Shown piece after piece: positions 25,152 through 35,594 of a DNA stretch of 64,000 nucleotides. This DNA is from Hyphomicrobiales bacterium (GTDB lineage Bacteria; Pseudomonadota; Alphaproteobacteria; Rhizobiales; Rhizobiaceae): positions 115,800 through 179,799 of the forward strand of contig UCAG01000009.1 of assembly GCA_900470285.1 (NCBI GenBank), in the 5' to 3' direction. Made by a program: the position numbers and the translations under genes. Numbering within the stretch: the stretch's first letter is position 1; every line of letters begins with the position of its first letter. The notes below the pieces were generated by a model, which saw only the letters and a program-made list of their open reading frames with translations, did no database searches and had not been told where the DNA came from.

Positions 25152-26516
25152 ATGAGCCATTTGATTTATGATTTTATTGCCATTGGTTTGGGCCCGTTTA
25201 ATCTCGGCCTTGCTTGTCTTTCTCAGCCTTTACACAATTTAAAAACGCTGTTTTTGGAAAGAAAAGCGCAGTTTGAATGGCATCCGGGTATGCTGATTTC
25301 TGATTCAACGCTGCAGACTCCGTTTTTCAGCGATCTGGTGACCATGGCGGATCCGACCAGTTCTTTCAGTTTCCTGAACTATCTGAAGCAGAAAGGCCGG
25401 CTCTACCCTTTTTACATACGCGAGAGCTTTTACCCCAGCCGCAAGGAATATAATGATTATTGTAGCTGGGCGGCCTCTCAGCTGGAAAATATCCGCTTTC
25501 AGCAGGAAGTTTGTTCTGTAACTTATGATGAGCAACAAGGCCTTTATGTAATCACAGCCTTTGATACCGGAAATAAGCGCAAAATCGCTTATCTGGCGCG
25601 GCGTCTGGTTCTGGGAACCGGTACCAATCCCTATATTCCCGCTTGTGCCTGTGCTTTGCTCGATCAGAACCTGACGGCCGGTAATATTACTCATACTTCG
25701 CGATATATATTTGAGAAATCAAAATTCCAGCACTGTAAATCAGTTACGATTGTTGGCAGCGGACAGAGTGCTGCAGAAGTGTTTTATGACCTTTTGCAGG
25801 ATTGTGATCAGAGAAACTACCAGCTGAACTGGGTAACCCGCTCCTCTCACTTCTTCCCGCTAGACTTGTCGAAACTGACACTGGAACTGACATCGCCGGA
25901 CTATGCGGATTATTTTTATGGTTTGAGCGATGCAACAAGGCAGACGCTTTTACAGATACAGAGGCCGCTTTATAAAGGTATCAATGACAGTCTGATCCGG
26001 AATATTTATCACCGGCTATATGAGCGGAGTATAGAGCAGACCGGCCGTGTGAGATTGCTGACCAACAGCGAACTCCAAGAGATCAGCCCGCCGGATCAGC
26101 ATTCAGATCAGTATGATCTGCACTTCCGGCATATTGAGCAAAACCGCAATTACCGGATCAGCAGCGGCGCGGTCATTCTGGGAACCGGATATCATTACAC
26201 AGAACCGCAATTTCTGAAGCCTGTCAGCGGCAGAATTCGTTATCTGCCATCTGGAAAATTTGACGTCGACCGTTATTATTCAATTGACGGCGGCAGGGGC
26301 GAAATTTTCGTACAGAATGCCGAATTACACACCCATGGTTTTATGGCTCCCGATCTTGGTATGGGGTGTTACCGCAATGCCTGTATTTTGAGACAGATCT
26401 GCGGGCAGGATATTTATCTGACAGAGAAACATATTGCGTTTCAGGAGTTCGGTACGCCGCCTGCCGTCCATGAACAAGCTTATCAGGCGGATCACCTTCC
26501 GGAAATATTTCAGTAA
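25152..26516 (+). CDS. Siderophore N-hydroxylase (lysine/ornithine/diamine N-monooxygenase)
   Basis: 454 aa from the ATG at 25152 (AGGGATGCAG upstream); a GTG further upstream is in frame but has no ribosome site. FAD binding is seen in FIAIGLGPFNLGLACLSQ and substrate-side LFLERKAQFEWHPGM, NADPH binding in VTIVGSGQSAAEVFYDLL, and the C-terminal motif GTGYHYTEPQ. This is the SidA/IucD/AlcA/PubA family, which hydroxylates a terminal amine as the first step of hydroxamate siderophore synthesis. Because the next gene resembles AlcB-AlcC, the substrate is more likely a diamine (putrescine or cadaverine) than lysine; this is inference. Confidence 0.9.
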   Translation: MSHLIYDFIAIGLGPFNLGLACLSQPLHNLKTLFLERKAQFEWHPGMLISDSTLQTPFFSDLVTMADPTSSFSFLNYLKQKGRLYPFYIRESFYPSRKEYNDYCSWAASQLENIRFQQEVCSVTYDEQQGLYVITAFDTGNKRKIAYLARRLVLGTGTNPYIPACACALLDQNLTAGNITHTSRYIFEKSKFQHCKSVTIVGSGQSAAEVFYDLLQDCDQRNYQLNWVTRSSHFFPLDLSKLTLELTSPDYADYFYGLSDATRQTLLQIQRPLYKGINDSLIRNIYHRLYERSIEQTGRVRLLTNSELQEISPPDQHSDQYDLHFRHIEQNRNYRISSGAVILGTGYHYTEPQFLKPVSGRIRYLPSGKFDVDRYYSIDGGRGEIFVQNAELHTHGFMAPDLGMGCYRNACILRQICGQDIYLTEKHIAFQEFGTPPAVHEQAYQADHLPEIFQ

Positions 26517-26579
26517 CCAGTCTCTCAGGGCGGTGTTCTGGGCAGATAATATTCTTATTTTAAACCGGATTATATTTTC

Positions 26580-28976
26580 ATGACTTCTTTTATTGATGCT
26601 TTAAAATTAAACGGCAATTTTACCTGGAATGATCCTGCAACAGGAAGTTTTTCTGTCAGGCTGCTGCAGCCTGCACAGGATGCGGATATGATTGCCGGAT
26701 GGGTGAACCGGCCTTATGCCCGTTTCTGGAATATGGGCGGCTTCAGCAAATCTCAGGTTCAGACTTATTATCAGGCGACGCAAAATGAACCGGATAAAGC
26801 GGTTTTCATAGGCTTATACGACGATCAGCCTGCTTTTCTGGCGGAACTTTATGATCCGTCAACAGACAGCCTGTTCGATTATTATCATGCGGAAAAAGGT
26901 GATTGCGGCATGCATTTGCTGGTTGCGCCGCCTGTGTCGCCCCGCAGCGGTTTTACACTGGCTGTCATGCGCACTTTGCTGCATTTTATCTTTTCTGAAG
27001 CCGGCATACGGCGTGTTGTGGTCGAGCCTGATATCAGGAACCATAAAATTCATCGTCTGAATTGTCTTGCCGGTTTTACCCATATCAGACCGGTGCAATT
27101 GCCGGACAAGCTGGCTTATCTCGGTCTGTGCAGGCGGGAGGATTTTGTCCGTTCACTGGAAATAACTATGCCTGCAAACGGGCCACTTTACACGCGTGAA
27201 CAGACCGCGCATTTGTCTCCGTATTATTGGGAGAAAGCAAACCGTCATTTGCTGCGCAAAATAATTGCAGAGCTTTCTCATGAGGAAATCCTGCAGCCCC
27301 GACAGCTGGATGTGCAGACATTTCAGGTCACAGCCGGCGATATGTTACGTTATGAATTTACCGCACGGCGCCTGATGGTCGATCACTGGCTGATTGACGG
27401 GGAAAGCCTTAAACGGCTGGTGAGACCGGATCAGGGGGAATGGCTGGCGGAAGGCAAACCTGATGCGTTGGAATTTGTGATCGCAGTGCGCGACCGGCTG
27501 GATATACGTGCGGAGGATTTCCCGCTTTATCTGGAGGAGATCAGCAGCACATTATATTCTGCCTGCTATAAGCTTTCATCCGGCAGCCGTTCAGCTGAAG
27601 ATTTATGCCATGCCGGTTATCAGGATACTGAAGCTGCTATGAGTGAAGGCCATCCAATTTTTATCGCCAATAATGGACGGATCGGTTTTAACACGGCGGA
27701 TTATCTGGCCTATGCGCCGGAGACAGCCCGGTCTTTACCAATGACATGGCTGGCAGTCAGACGAAGCAGAGCAGTTTTTAGTTCTGTCACCGGTCTGAAT
27801 TACAGGCAGTTGATTGAGCAGGAACTGGATGCGGAAGAACTGAACCGCTGGCGTGACTATCTTGTAATGCTGGAACTTGATCCGGATGACTATTATTTCA
27901 TGCCGATGCATCCGTGGCAGTGGCAGAATAAAATCGCAATCACTTTTGCTGCGGAGGTGGCGCAGCGCCATCTGGTTTGGCTTGGGGAGGGGGCCGATCT
28001 CTATCGCGCACAGCAATCCATCCGTACCTTTTTTAATATCACAGCTCCGCATAAACATTATGTCAAAACCGCGCTGTCTATTCTGAATATGGGATTCATG
28101 CGGGGGCTATCGCCGGAATATATGTCTGTGACACCGGCTATCAATCAGTGGCTGACTGAGTTGCTCGGCAGTGATGCAATTTTAAACGAAACCGGTTTTA
28201 CTGTGTTACGCGAGGTTGCCGCCATCGGTTACCGGAACCCCGTTTACCGCAAGGAGATCAGCGGAACGACCGGCTATGGCAAAATGCTGAGCGCATTGTG
28301 GCGGGAAAGTCCGGAACAATATCTGAAGCCGGACGAAAGACTGATGACAATGGCGGCCTTGCTGCATACGGATGCGGATGGCAAAGCCCTGACAGGCAGC
28401 CTGATAGCTGCTTCCGGCCAGTCTGCTGAGGGATGGATACGCAGCTATCTCAAGGCCTATTATGTGCCGCTGATCCATTGTTTCTACCATTATGATCTGG
28501 CTTTTATGCCCCATGGTGAGAACCTGATCATGGTACTGAAAGAGTGCCGGATTGAGCGTATGCTGATGAAGGATATCGGTGAGGAAATAGGCTTGCTGAA
28601 CAGTCCGCTTGATGTGCCGGAAGAGATTTCCCGTATCAGTTATAAATTCGATGATGCTTTGAAAACAGATTATATCTTTACCGATATTTTTGACGGATTT
28701 TTCCGCCATCTTTCTGCTGTTCTGGAAGATCAGGGGCTGATGAAAGAGCAGGAGTTCTGGGCTTTGGTTGCAGAAGTAACAAAGGCCTATCAGGCGGAAC
28801 ATCCTCAGAATTTTGATAAATATCAGCGCTATGATCTGTTTCGGCCGGTTATGGTGCGCAATTGCTTTAACCGTCTGCAGCTGCGCAACAATCGCCAGAT
28901 GCTTGATCTGCTTGATCCGGAGAAAAGTTTCCGTTTCGGTACGCCGATGGTCAATCCGCTGGCACAATTTGCCTGA
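26580..28976 (+). CDS. Fused siderophore acyltransferase / NIS synthetase (AlcB-AlcC-like)
   Basis: 798 aa. Residues about 1-195 form an AlcB/IucB-type GNAT acyltransferase (MIAGWVNRPYARFWNMGGFS, then MHLLVAPPVSPRSGFTLAVM and VVEPDIRNHKIHRLNCLAGF). Residues about 200-798 form an IucA/IucC NRPS-independent siderophore synthetase with GHPIFIANNGRIGF, FMPMHPWQWQNKI, RTFFNITAPHKHYVKTALSI and a C-terminal FhuF-like part (HGENLIMVLKECRIERMLMK). The first half should acylate the N-hydroxydiamine, the second couple and possibly macrocyclise it, as in alcaligin, putrebactin or bisucaberin synthesis. Separate genes are more common; a fused form is known in some Vibrionaceae. Confidence 0.88.
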   Translation: MTSFIDALKLNGNFTWNDPATGSFSVRLLQPAQDADMIAGWVNRPYARFWNMGGFSKSQVQTYYQATQNEPDKAVFIGLYDDQPAFLAELYDPSTDSLFDYYHAEKGDCGMHLLVAPPVSPRSGFTLAVMRTLLHFIFSEAGIRRVVVEPDIRNHKIHRLNCLAGFTHIRPVQLPDKLAYLGLCRREDFVRSLEITMPANGPLYTREQTAHLSPYYWEKANRHLLRKIIAELSHEEILQPRQLDVQTFQVTAGDMLRYEFTARRLMVDHWLIDGESLKRLVRPDQGEWLAEGKPDALEFVIAVRDRLDIRAEDFPLYLEEISSTLYSACYKLSSGSRSAEDLCHAGYQDTEAAMSEGHPIFIANNGRIGFNTADYLAYAPETARSLPMTWLAVRRSRAVFSSVTGLNYRQLIEQELDAEELNRWRDYLVMLELDPDDYYFMPMHPWQWQNKIAITFAAEVAQRHLVWLGEGADLYRAQQSIRTFFNITAPHKHYVKTALSILNMGFMRGLSPEYMSVTPAINQWLTELLGSDAILNETGFTVLREVAAIGYRNPVYRKEISGTTGYGKMLSALWRESPEQYLKPDERLMTMAALLHTDADGKALTGSLIAASGQSAEGWIRSYLKAYYVPLIHCFYHYDLAFMPHGENLIMVLKECRIERMLMKDIGEEIGLLNSPLDVPEEISRISYKFDDALKTDYIFTDIFDGFFRHLSAVLEDQGLMKEQEFWALVAEVTKAYQAEHPQNFDKYQRYDLFRPVMVRNCFNRLQLRNNRQMLDLLDPEKSFRFGTPMVNPLAQFA

Positions 28977-28989
28977 AGCCGGACAAGTT

Positions 28990-30219
28990 TTATCTGTCCG
29001 CTTCAGGACGGCCTAGATACCAGATCAGCGGCAGGGCTGCTGCGGCCAGCCCTGCACCAAATGCGAAGAGAAACTGATAACCGTATAATGCAGCGATTTT
29101 GCCACCGGCAACACCGCCGGTCATGCTGATCACCCCGTCCATACATTGGAAAACCGTGAAATCCACACCGGCTTGGCGCACATCCGACATTTCCATGAAA
29201 CGGGCATAAAGGGCAACAAAACCAAAAGCCATCACACCGGAAGAGGAAGCCAGCGCGCAGAGCAACATGGCAAAACGGGGCGGGGCACTCTGTCCGGAGA
29301 ACCATATGAAGCTGATCATCAGCAGGCATTGCAGAACAAGCGCCGTAAGCAGAACAGAGCGGGTTCCTGCATATCTGACCGCGAGGCCGCCGAGACAGGC
29401 GCCTGCAAGGCCGGTTAGCAGTCCGCCCGCTCCGTTTAATATACCCAGAAGTGAGAGGCCGACATTGGCATCAATCATATAGGGCTCCATCATGGCGCCG
29501 CCCCATTTTTGCGCTGCAACAAAACAGGCTGTGAGCATTAATCCTTTGCGTATCTCGCGCCGTTGCAGCGCCAGACGGAGCGACGGTGTGTGATGGCGTT
29601 CTGCAGATTGCAGATGTGCGCTTTTTTGCTGAAGAAACGGTATGGTGAGCAAAAGCACCGTAGCCGCCATGACTGCGACGGACAGGCTCCAGCCGTAATG
29701 ATCGTAAAAAACGAGAAACAGCCCTGAGCCGATCGCAGCACCGAGATAGGCTCCGCCGACCTGAGCTGCATTGCCCCAGCCATAATCGCGTTGTGCCAGA
29801 GTCTCCACCGCATAACCGTCACAGGCAATATCAATGGTCGCAGCCACAAAGGCGACCACAGTGAGACATAGCAGAAGAACGGTCAGTTGTTGCGGGCCGA
29901 TCTGCCCTGCCAGTAACAGGCCGGATGCAGATAACAGGCTGCCGGTAAGGATGATCTGAGCCGAACGGTTTTTGCCACGGGCAGGCAGGCGAAAACGCTC
30001 AAGATACGGAGACCAGAGAAATTTCAGCGTCCAGGGCAGAATAGCCAGATAAACCAGACCGATCTGATCAAGAGGCAATCCGTTTGCCCGCAATACCGCA
30101 GGCAGACCGGTAAAGGTCAGACCGCCGATTACACTCTGACTGATATAGACACCGCCGATTGCAACAAATATTGCAGCTGGTGAAGAGCGGCGCTCTGAGA
30201 GGCTGTCTGTCTGTGCCAT
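28990..30219 (-). CDS. MFS siderophore transporter (RhtX/FptX-like)
   Basis: 409 aa with about twelve membrane helices. The N-terminal [20 protein letters not shown] and [12 protein letters not shown], and the middle [20 protein letters not shown], then [15 protein letters not shown], match the AmpG/RhtX/FptX family of inner-membrane permeases, which import ferric siderophores (RhtX for rhizobactin, FptX for pyochelin). The start codon shares one base with the stop of the TonB receptor gene (TGATG), so receptor and permease are coupled. It converges with the biosynthetic genes, leaving only 13 bp. Confidence 0.8.
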   Translation of the reverse strand: MAQTDSLSERRSSPAAIFVAIGGVYISQSVIGGLTFTGLPAVLRANGLPLDQIGLVYLAILPWTLKFLWSPYLERFRLPARGKNRSAQIILTGSLLSASGLLLAGQIGPQQLTVLLLCLTVVAFVAATIDIACDGYAVETLAQRDYGWGNAAQVGGAYLGAAIGSGLFLVFYDHYGWSLSVAVMAATVLLLTIPFLQQKSAHLQSAERHHTPSLRLALQRREIRKGLMLTACFVAAQKWGGAMMEPYMIDANVGLSLLGILNGAGGLLTGLAGACLGGLAVRYAGTRSVLLTALVLQCLLMISFIWFSGQSAPPRFAMLLCALASSSGVMAFGFVALYARFMEMSDVRQAGVDFTVFQCMDGVISMTGGVAGGKIAALYGYQFLFAFGAGLAAAALPLIWYLGRPEADR

Positions 30220-32372
30220 CAGAAACTGTATCGCATACTGGCAATAATCTTGCGGCCTTCATTCCAGTAACAGAAGCCGCTTGAGCAGGTCTGACTGACT
30301 TTATTCAGCAGATTGCTGGCATTGACCTGCAACTGCATACCGTCAAGCTGCGGGTTGAGATGAACCAGATCATAGCGCAGTGCTGCATCTGCGAGGATGA
30401 GAGGCTTATTATCGAGAGCGGTTGTGTGTGTATTATCTCCGAAACTGGAACCGGTATAGCGGATACCGGCGCTGAGACCGAGACCGGTCAGCGGACCGCT
30501 CTCCACCATATAATCCGCCCAGAGCGATGCGGAGTGGTAGGGTGAGGCATTCAGCACATTGCCGTTCGTCGCCTCGGTCAGACGCAGAATTTTCACATCA
30601 TTGTAGCTATAGGCCGCAATGAGACTGAGGCCGTTATCGAGTGTTGCGCCGGCTTCAGCTTCAAAACCACGCGAACGCATATCCAGCTGGATCTGTTCAT
30701 TCACACCGGATGAAGTTTCATAGATACTGGCATTGGTCTGATCAATATTGAACACAGCAAGATTGATATAGGCGTTATAATCCGGCACCGCATATTTAAC
30801 ACCGGCCTCAATTTGTTTGCCGGTTGTCGGCATAGCTTGATGACGACCGGTAAGCGGATTTAGTTTATCATCGCTCTGCAATACGCCCGGATTGGCAATG
30901 AAAGACGTGCCATAGCTGATATAGGGCATAAGACCATTATCCAGAACATAGCCCACGGCCGCGCGCCCTGTTGTTTCACTGTCTTTACGCGCATAATCTG
31001 TAAAACCACCGGAAAAACTGCCGGTTGTCAGATCGCTTTGCAGCCAGTCATGGCGCAGACCAAGCGTCACACGCCATGCATCAAATTGCAGCTGATCCTG
31101 AATATAGATGCCGCTCTGCGTTTGTTTCTGCTTATCCTGATTTGTGAGGGCAGGCCGGTAAAAATCATCCGGCGTAAAAGCTTGTGTGCCGCTGCCTTCA
31201 TTGCTGGTATAAGCAAAACGCCCGAGATCAATACCGGTAATAATTTTATGGCTGACCGCTCCGGTATTCAGGTCCGTTTCCAGATAGGTATCTGCGGCAA
31301 ACCCGTTATTTTTCTCTTCCGTATAGCCGGGATAGCTGTCAAAAACATATTCATAGCTGTTGGACAAACGAGAATAGCGCAGGTTCTGATGCAGAACTGT
31401 TGCATCACTCAATCTGTGTTCAAATTCATATCCGGCTGAGCCCTGTTTGACACGGAAATCATTGAAACGCGGATCGCCGCCAAAGTCATGTGTGGCGCCT
31501 GTGGATTTTCCGGTGACCGGATCATAGCGGTTCAGATAGCTGGCTGTTCCGCCGCTTAACGAATCCATATAGGAGCCGAGCAGAGTGAGCCTGGTATCCG
31601 TATCAGGCTGCCATGTCAGTGCCGGTGCAATATAAACACGGTCATCTTTGAAGAAATCCCCGAATTCTGTATCCGCCTTGCGTATAACGCCGGTCAGGCG
31701 GCCGAGCAGAGTGCTGTCCGCATTCAGCGGGCCGGAAAAATCAAAAGCGCCGTGCAGACGTTTATATGAACCGGTTTCCAGCACAATTTCACGTAGCGGA
31801 TCTTCTGTCGGACGTTTGGTTATCAGATCGACGATACCGCCGGAGCTGCTTGCTCCGTAAAGTGAGGCAGCGGGCCCTTTGAGAATGCTGATACCTTCCA
31901 GCCCGTATGGCTCCAGCCGGTATAAACCGCTTGGACTATTGGCTTGCCGTAATCCGTCCCGGAAAACACCTGTATAAGTCAGGTCTATACCGCGGATTTT
32001 GAACGCATCATAACGCGGGTCAAACCCGTATTGGGACGTATTCACACCGGATGTATAATCCAGTGCCTCAAGCAAATTTTGCGGTTTGCGGTCCTGCAGT
32101 TGTTTTTGGCTAACCCCGCTGACGGACTGCGCGGTTTCATGCAAAGGCATGTCGGTTTTTGTTGCAGTACGTCCGGATTTGACAACATAGCCATCCGTTT
32201 CCGGAATATCCGGCGCGCCGCCCCGATCTGCTGTGCCCGTCACTACAATTTCTTTAAGTTTGACAGTCTGACCTGTTTCCTGAGCGCGGGACGGGGAAAT
32301 AACCGCAGAGCTCAGAAGGGCAGTAAGGCCGCTTATGCAACAGAAACAGTAAAAATTATTATTTCCGGCCAC
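30219..32372 (-). CDS. TonB-dependent ferric-siderophore receptor
   Basis: 717 aa outer-membrane protein. A signal peptide ends about residue 30 (SPSRAQE), then a TonB-box-like [10 protein letters not shown]. The plug domain includes [35 protein letters not shown] and [20 protein letters not shown], and a 22-strand barrel ends with the aromatic C-terminus (RYSF). It resembles FhuA/FoxA/ferrioxamine-type hydroxamate receptors, which fits the adjacent biosynthesis genes. It forms a two-gene unit with the RhtX-like permease, about 250 bp after the VirB operon end. Confidence 0.9.
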   Translation of the reverse strand: MAGNNNFYCFCCISGLTALLSSAVISPSRAQETGQTVKLKEIVVTGTADRGGAPDIPETDGYVVKSGRTATKTDMPLHETAQSVSGVSQKQLQDRKPQNLLEALDYTSGVNTSQYGFDPRYDAFKIRGIDLTYTGVFRDGLRQANSPSGLYRLEPYGLEGISILKGPAASLYGASSSGGIVDLITKRPTEDPLREIVLETGSYKRLHGAFDFSGPLNADSTLLGRLTGVIRKADTEFGDFFKDDRVYIAPALTWQPDTDTRLTLLGSYMDSLSGGTASYLNRYDPVTGKSTGATHDFGGDPRFNDFRVKQGSAGYEFEHRLSDATVLHQNLRYSRLSNSYEYVFDSYPGYTEEKNNGFAADTYLETDLNTGAVSHKIITGIDLGRFAYTSNEGSGTQAFTPDDFYRPALTNQDKQKQTQSGIYIQDQLQFDAWRVTLGLRHDWLQSDLTTGSFSGGFTDYARKDSETTGRAAVGYVLDNGLMPYISYGTSFIANPGVLQSDDKLNPLTGRHQAMPTTGKQIEAGVKYAVPDYNAYINLAVFNIDQTNASIYETSSGVNEQIQLDMRSRGFEAEAGATLDNGLSLIAAYSYNDVKILRLTEATNGNVLNASPYHSASLWADYMVESGPLTGLGLSAGIRYTGSSFGDNTHTTALDNKPLILADAALRYDLVHLNPQLDGMQLQVNASNLLNKVSQTCSSGFCYWNEGRKIIASMRYSF

Positions 32373-32559
32373 GGCTGATCTCCATACCGGCTAAAGATGA
32401 AACTGAGTTTTGAGTAAATATTACGGGTGTTTTTTATTTGCTTGCGCGATCAGTTAAGAAGAAAAATGCGGCGCGGATCAATTCCACCAAATTGTGTGCA
32501 AGAGATTGGCCGCGCGTGGTTCTGATCCGGCAAAACGGAATGTGCAATTATGGCCGTTT

Positions 32560-32585
32560 CAAAAAGCAAAGATTATGAAAATCTT
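32560..32585 (-). terminator. Terminator downstream of the virB operon
   Basis: On the minus strand AAGATT pairs with AATCTT across a 5-nt loop, followed by TTGCTTTTTG. It lies about 45 bp after the virB11 stop and before the TonB receptor promoter region (32373-32559, in which no further element was recognised). Confidence 0.5.
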
Positions 32586-32627
32586 CGCCTCTGCAGCATT
32601 GATATCCGGTTTTCAGCAGCTCTGAAT

Positions 32628-33653
32628 TTATCCGAGATCTTCGCTTCTGGAAAAGCAGATTTCTGAAACACCGCGTTTGCCACCGTCACGGCGAAGCTGA
32701 ATAACGACAGGAATGACCATGCGGATATAGGACATCAGATCATGTTTTGTATAACTGCCTGACAATCCTGCCTGCTGCATCATCATGACAAGCTGTTCAT
32801 ATGCACCGTTCGGCGTGTCCGCATGAACTGTCGACATTGAGCCGGGATGCCCGGTATTGATGGCACGCAGGAACGAAAAGGCTTCAGAACCGCGGATTTC
32901 TCCGACAAAAAGACGGTCTGGCCGCATCCGTAATGAAGCTTCCAGCAAATTCTGGATTGTCACATCCGCTGTGCCCTGCGCACCTTTTGAAGCGACCAGA
33001 TGCAGCCGGTTCGGCTGGTGCGGGAAAAGCTCGCGGGTATCTTCAAGCGTGATAATCCGCTCTTCAGGGGCAACGGTTTTGAGACAGGCATTGAGAAAAG
33101 TTGTTTTGCCGGAAGATGTGCCACCGCTGATCAGCATGGAGATGCGGCTGGTAATGGCCAGATGGATAAAATCATAAATCCTGTTTTCCCGCAGGCAGCA
33201 TATCAGCTTGCGGTCGATATCGCTCAGACCGCCTACGGCAACAGATACATTATCCAGAGAGCCGCTGTCCCGGTACTCCTCAAGGCTGAAATTATTAATA
33301 ACCTGTTTGCGGATTGAGATGGCTCCGCCTTCGGGAGCTGCCGGAGGGAGGACAATCTGAATACGCTCACCGGCAGGCAGGGCAGCACTCAGCACCGGAT
33401 TGGTTTTGTTCAGAAACTGGTCGGTAATACCTGCGACACGCTCTCCGATATTTTGTATTTCAGCGGCTGTCAGACAATCAATCCTGTGAAACTCCATGGA
33501 ACCGGCGCCAAGGCGCTCCACATAAACATGACCGGGTTTATTGACGGATATTTCAACCACTTTCGGGTCATCCAGAAAGCAGCGGAGCGGTTCAAGGGCA
33601 CGGTTGAGAAAATAAAACGGGCTTTGTCTGGCACAAACCGTATTCTTGCCCAT
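32628..33653 (-). CDS. virB11: VirB11, type IV secretion hexameric ATPase
   Basis: 341 aa from the ATG at 33653, one base after the virB10 stop; the longer reading frame overlaps virB10 and is not coding. The N-terminal domain is followed by the traffic-ATPase core: Walker A ISGGTSSGKTTFLNA (about residues 172-186), Asp box ITLEDTRELFPHQPNRLHLV, Walker B-like MRPDRLFVGEIRGSEAFSFL and His box TGHPGSMSTVHAD. VirB11 docks at the inner membrane and switches the system between pilus assembly and substrate transfer. It is the last gene of the operon. Confidence 0.93.
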   Translation of the reverse strand: MGKNTVCARQSPFYFLNRALEPLRCFLDDPKVVEISVNKPGHVYVERLGAGSMEFHRIDCLTAAEIQNIGERVAGITDQFLNKTNPVLSAALPAGERIQIVLPPAAPEGGAISIRKQVINNFSLEEYRDSGSLDNVSVAVGGLSDIDRKLICCLRENRIYDFIHLAITSRISMLISGGTSSGKTTFLNACLKTVAPEERIITLEDTRELFPHQPNRLHLVASKGAQGTADVTIQNLLEASLRMRPDRLFVGEIRGSEAFSFLRAINTGHPGSMSTVHADTPNGAYEQLVMMMQQAGLSGSYTKHDLMSYIRMVIPVVIQLRRDGGKRGVSEICFSRSEDLG

Positions 33654-33654
33654 A

Positions 33655-34785
33655 TTACTGGCGGCGATGTTCACGTTGGATTTCCTCCAGAGCTTCGGTG
33701 ACAGGATCTTTATACAAGGCTGAAAAATCCAGATCCTGACGGACGAAAATGAAAATCCGCTCGCCCTGATGCACGTTGATGGTGGGCGGAATTTTGATAT
33801 TCTCACTGAGAGCAGTATTGGCCATATCCGAGAATGTCTGGGCAATTGTGCGACGGGCAAGCTGCTCACCGCTTTGGGCGTTACTGCTATCATCGCCGAA
33901 TGCATTGCCGCTGCCATAGCCTGTCAGATAGCTGGCGCCGGCACCAACCACGGAAAGCAGGATGGCAGAGCCAAATCTTTCACGCCATTTCTTGTCAACG
34001 ATCCCCGTCAGACCGGAGCGCCCCAGACTGTCTGTGCCGATGGAATTCAGACTGACGGAAACACCGTCATCCCGAATGAGGCGTGTCCAGACAACAAAGA
34101 TACGGGTCTGTCCGTTCGCAACGGAGGACTGATATTCGCCGATCAGGCGTGTTCCGGTGGGAACGAGAACGCGCCGCCCGTCAAAAGAATAGACATCGCG
34201 GGATGTAACCGCCCTGATCTGCCCCGGAAGATCGCTGATTATGGCTGTTTCAAGGATACCCGGTATCAGTGTGCCTTCCGGTATGACAGCATCTATTCTT
34301 TTGATTTTGGCAGCGGTAGCCGACCGGCCGCCTATGCCTGAAAGGGCTGCCAGATATTTGCTGTTTCTATCATCGCCTGCGACTTTCAGATCACTGCCTG
34401 TACCGCTTTCATTTGCTTCCGCAGTGCGGGACTGATCCATCTGTACAAGCTTTGATTTGAACCGCGCCGGAAATTCCTGCGGTGGTGGCGGAGGCGGGGT
34501 TGCAGGCACTTGTGCGGGCGGTGGTGCAGGTGTTTCCGGCTCCGCCGGTTTCGGTGTTTCACGGACAAAGGAACCCGGCCGGAATGATGTCGTATTGAAT
34601 TCCTCGTTTTTGCTTTCATTATCCGTAAAATTGCCGATGGAGGTCATGAAGATAAAATAAATCAGTGCACCGCAACCCGCCAGAAAAAGCAGCAGTATTG
34701 CCAGCTGATTACGTCGTATATTTTGACTGCCGATATCGCTTTCGCCGGATGCTGCCAGCGCTTCAAGTTCCGGAGATTGTTTCAT
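33655..34785 (-). CDS. virB10: VirB10, type IV secretion energy-sensing scaffold
   Basis: 376 aa. A cytoplasmic N-terminus is followed by a membrane helix (LAILLLFLAGCGALIYFIFM, about residues 29-48), a proline-rich periplasmic stretch (ETPAPPPAQVPATPPPPPP), and a C-terminal TrbI/VirB10 domain with RIDAVIPEGTLIPGILETAI, VLVPTGTRLIGEYQS and RIFVVWTRLIRDDG. VirB10 spans both membranes and forms the core complex with VirB9 and VirB7. Its start overlaps the virB9 stop by four bases. Confidence 0.93.
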   Translation of the reverse strand: MKQSPELEALAASGESDIGSQNIRRNQLAILLLFLAGCGALIYFIFMTSIGNFTDNESKNEEFNTTSFRPGSFVRETPKPAEPETPAPPPAQVPATPPPPPPQEFPARFKSKLVQMDQSRTAEANESGTGSDLKVAGDDRNSKYLAALSGIGGRSATAAKIKRIDAVIPEGTLIPGILETAIISDLPGQIRAVTSRDVYSFDGRRVLVPTGTRLIGEYQSSVANGQTRIFVVWTRLIRDDGVSVSLNSIGTDSLGRSGLTGIVDKKWRERFGSAILLSVVGAGASYLTGYGSGNAFGDDSSNAQSGEQLARRTIAQTFSDMANTALSENIKIPPTINVHQGERIFIFVRQDLDFSALYKDPVTEALEEIQREHRRQ

Positions 34786-35594
34786 TGATTGCCGCTCCTG
34801 TGTCGTATGACGGCGGCAGGATCAGGCTTCGGCGCGAGAATATCCGGATCGGGAGCACCGAAATCCGGCTTTCTCAGATTGAAGATGCAGATCCACTGAT
34901 TGCCGTCGCGCAGTGTGTATTGTGTTGCTGTACCGTCAAGGACCAGATAGTCGCCTTCTTTTCGGAAGTTGCGCAGGGTTTCGGTGAAATCGCTGTTGAC
35001 GGCGAAAATTGCCGGTGTTGTGCCGGAGAACTTAAAAAAGGTTTTCTTTCCGTCATCAAACACCATGGACGGTTTCAGTTTCGTATCACCGGTAAAGGAA
35101 TAGTCGATATTGACATTGGCCTTGTCAATTTTTGAAATATTGGGATTTGCGGCACGAAATTCCGCTTCTTTGCGCATAGCGGCATTCAGGTTTTTTTCCG
35201 GATAAACAAAGCGTACACCGAAGACTTTTTTACCGGCTTCCGGTGCATAATCCCGTAATTCCAGAAAATAAATACGTTTATTCGTCACGACATTCATGTT
35301 TGTCATGACATTTTTGGCGACCGGTTTGACAAAAAGAATATTGCCCTTTTCGACCGGTGCGACCTGCCAGCTGTCTGTGTCGCCGAGGGAGATCGTTTCA
35401 AATTTTTCATCCTCATCGAAGAGGATCATGGTTGATATTCCGTATGTTGCGGCAATTTTTACAACATTATTGGCCTGATAAACAACGCTGGTAATACGCG
35501 GATCCAATGATCCGGCGCGCGGGGATTGTTCGGCCAGAGCCGGTGAAAACAGGGTTGCGGATAGTGTCCCTGCCAGAAAGACCCGGAGCATCAT
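34782..35594 (-). CDS. virB9: VirB9, type IV secretion core-complex protein
   Basis: 270 aa with a signal peptide (VFLAGTLSATLFSPALAEQS). The N-terminal domain has DPRITSVVYQANNVVKIAAT and FETISLGDTDSWQVAPVEKG; the C-terminal CagX/VirB9 domain has INYSF-like NIDYSFTGDTKLKPSMVFDD, GKKTFFKF and a final GNQWICIFNLRKPDFG. It forms the outer-membrane ring with VirB10 and a VirB7-type lipoprotein. Coupled by 4-bp overlaps on both sides. Confidence 0.93.
   Translation of the reverse strand: MMLRVFLAGTLSATLFSPALAEQSPRAGSLDPRITSVVYQANNVVKIAATYGISTMILFDEDEKFETISLGDTDSWQVAPVEKGNILFVKPVAKNVMTNMNVVTNKRIYFLELRDYAPEAGKKVFGVRFVYPEKNLNAAMRKEAEFRAANPNISKIDKANVNIDYSFTGDTKLKPSMVFDDGKKTFFKFSGTTPAIFAVNSDFTETLRNFRKEGDYLVLDGTATQYTLRDGNQWICIFNLRKPDFGAPDPDILAPKPDPAAVIRHRSGNQ

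Noticed and set aside
28206..28967. Minus-strand frame of 253 codons opposite the NIS synthetase
   Set aside because: It is a shadow frame without ribosome site; the plus-strand gene has full NIS motifs.
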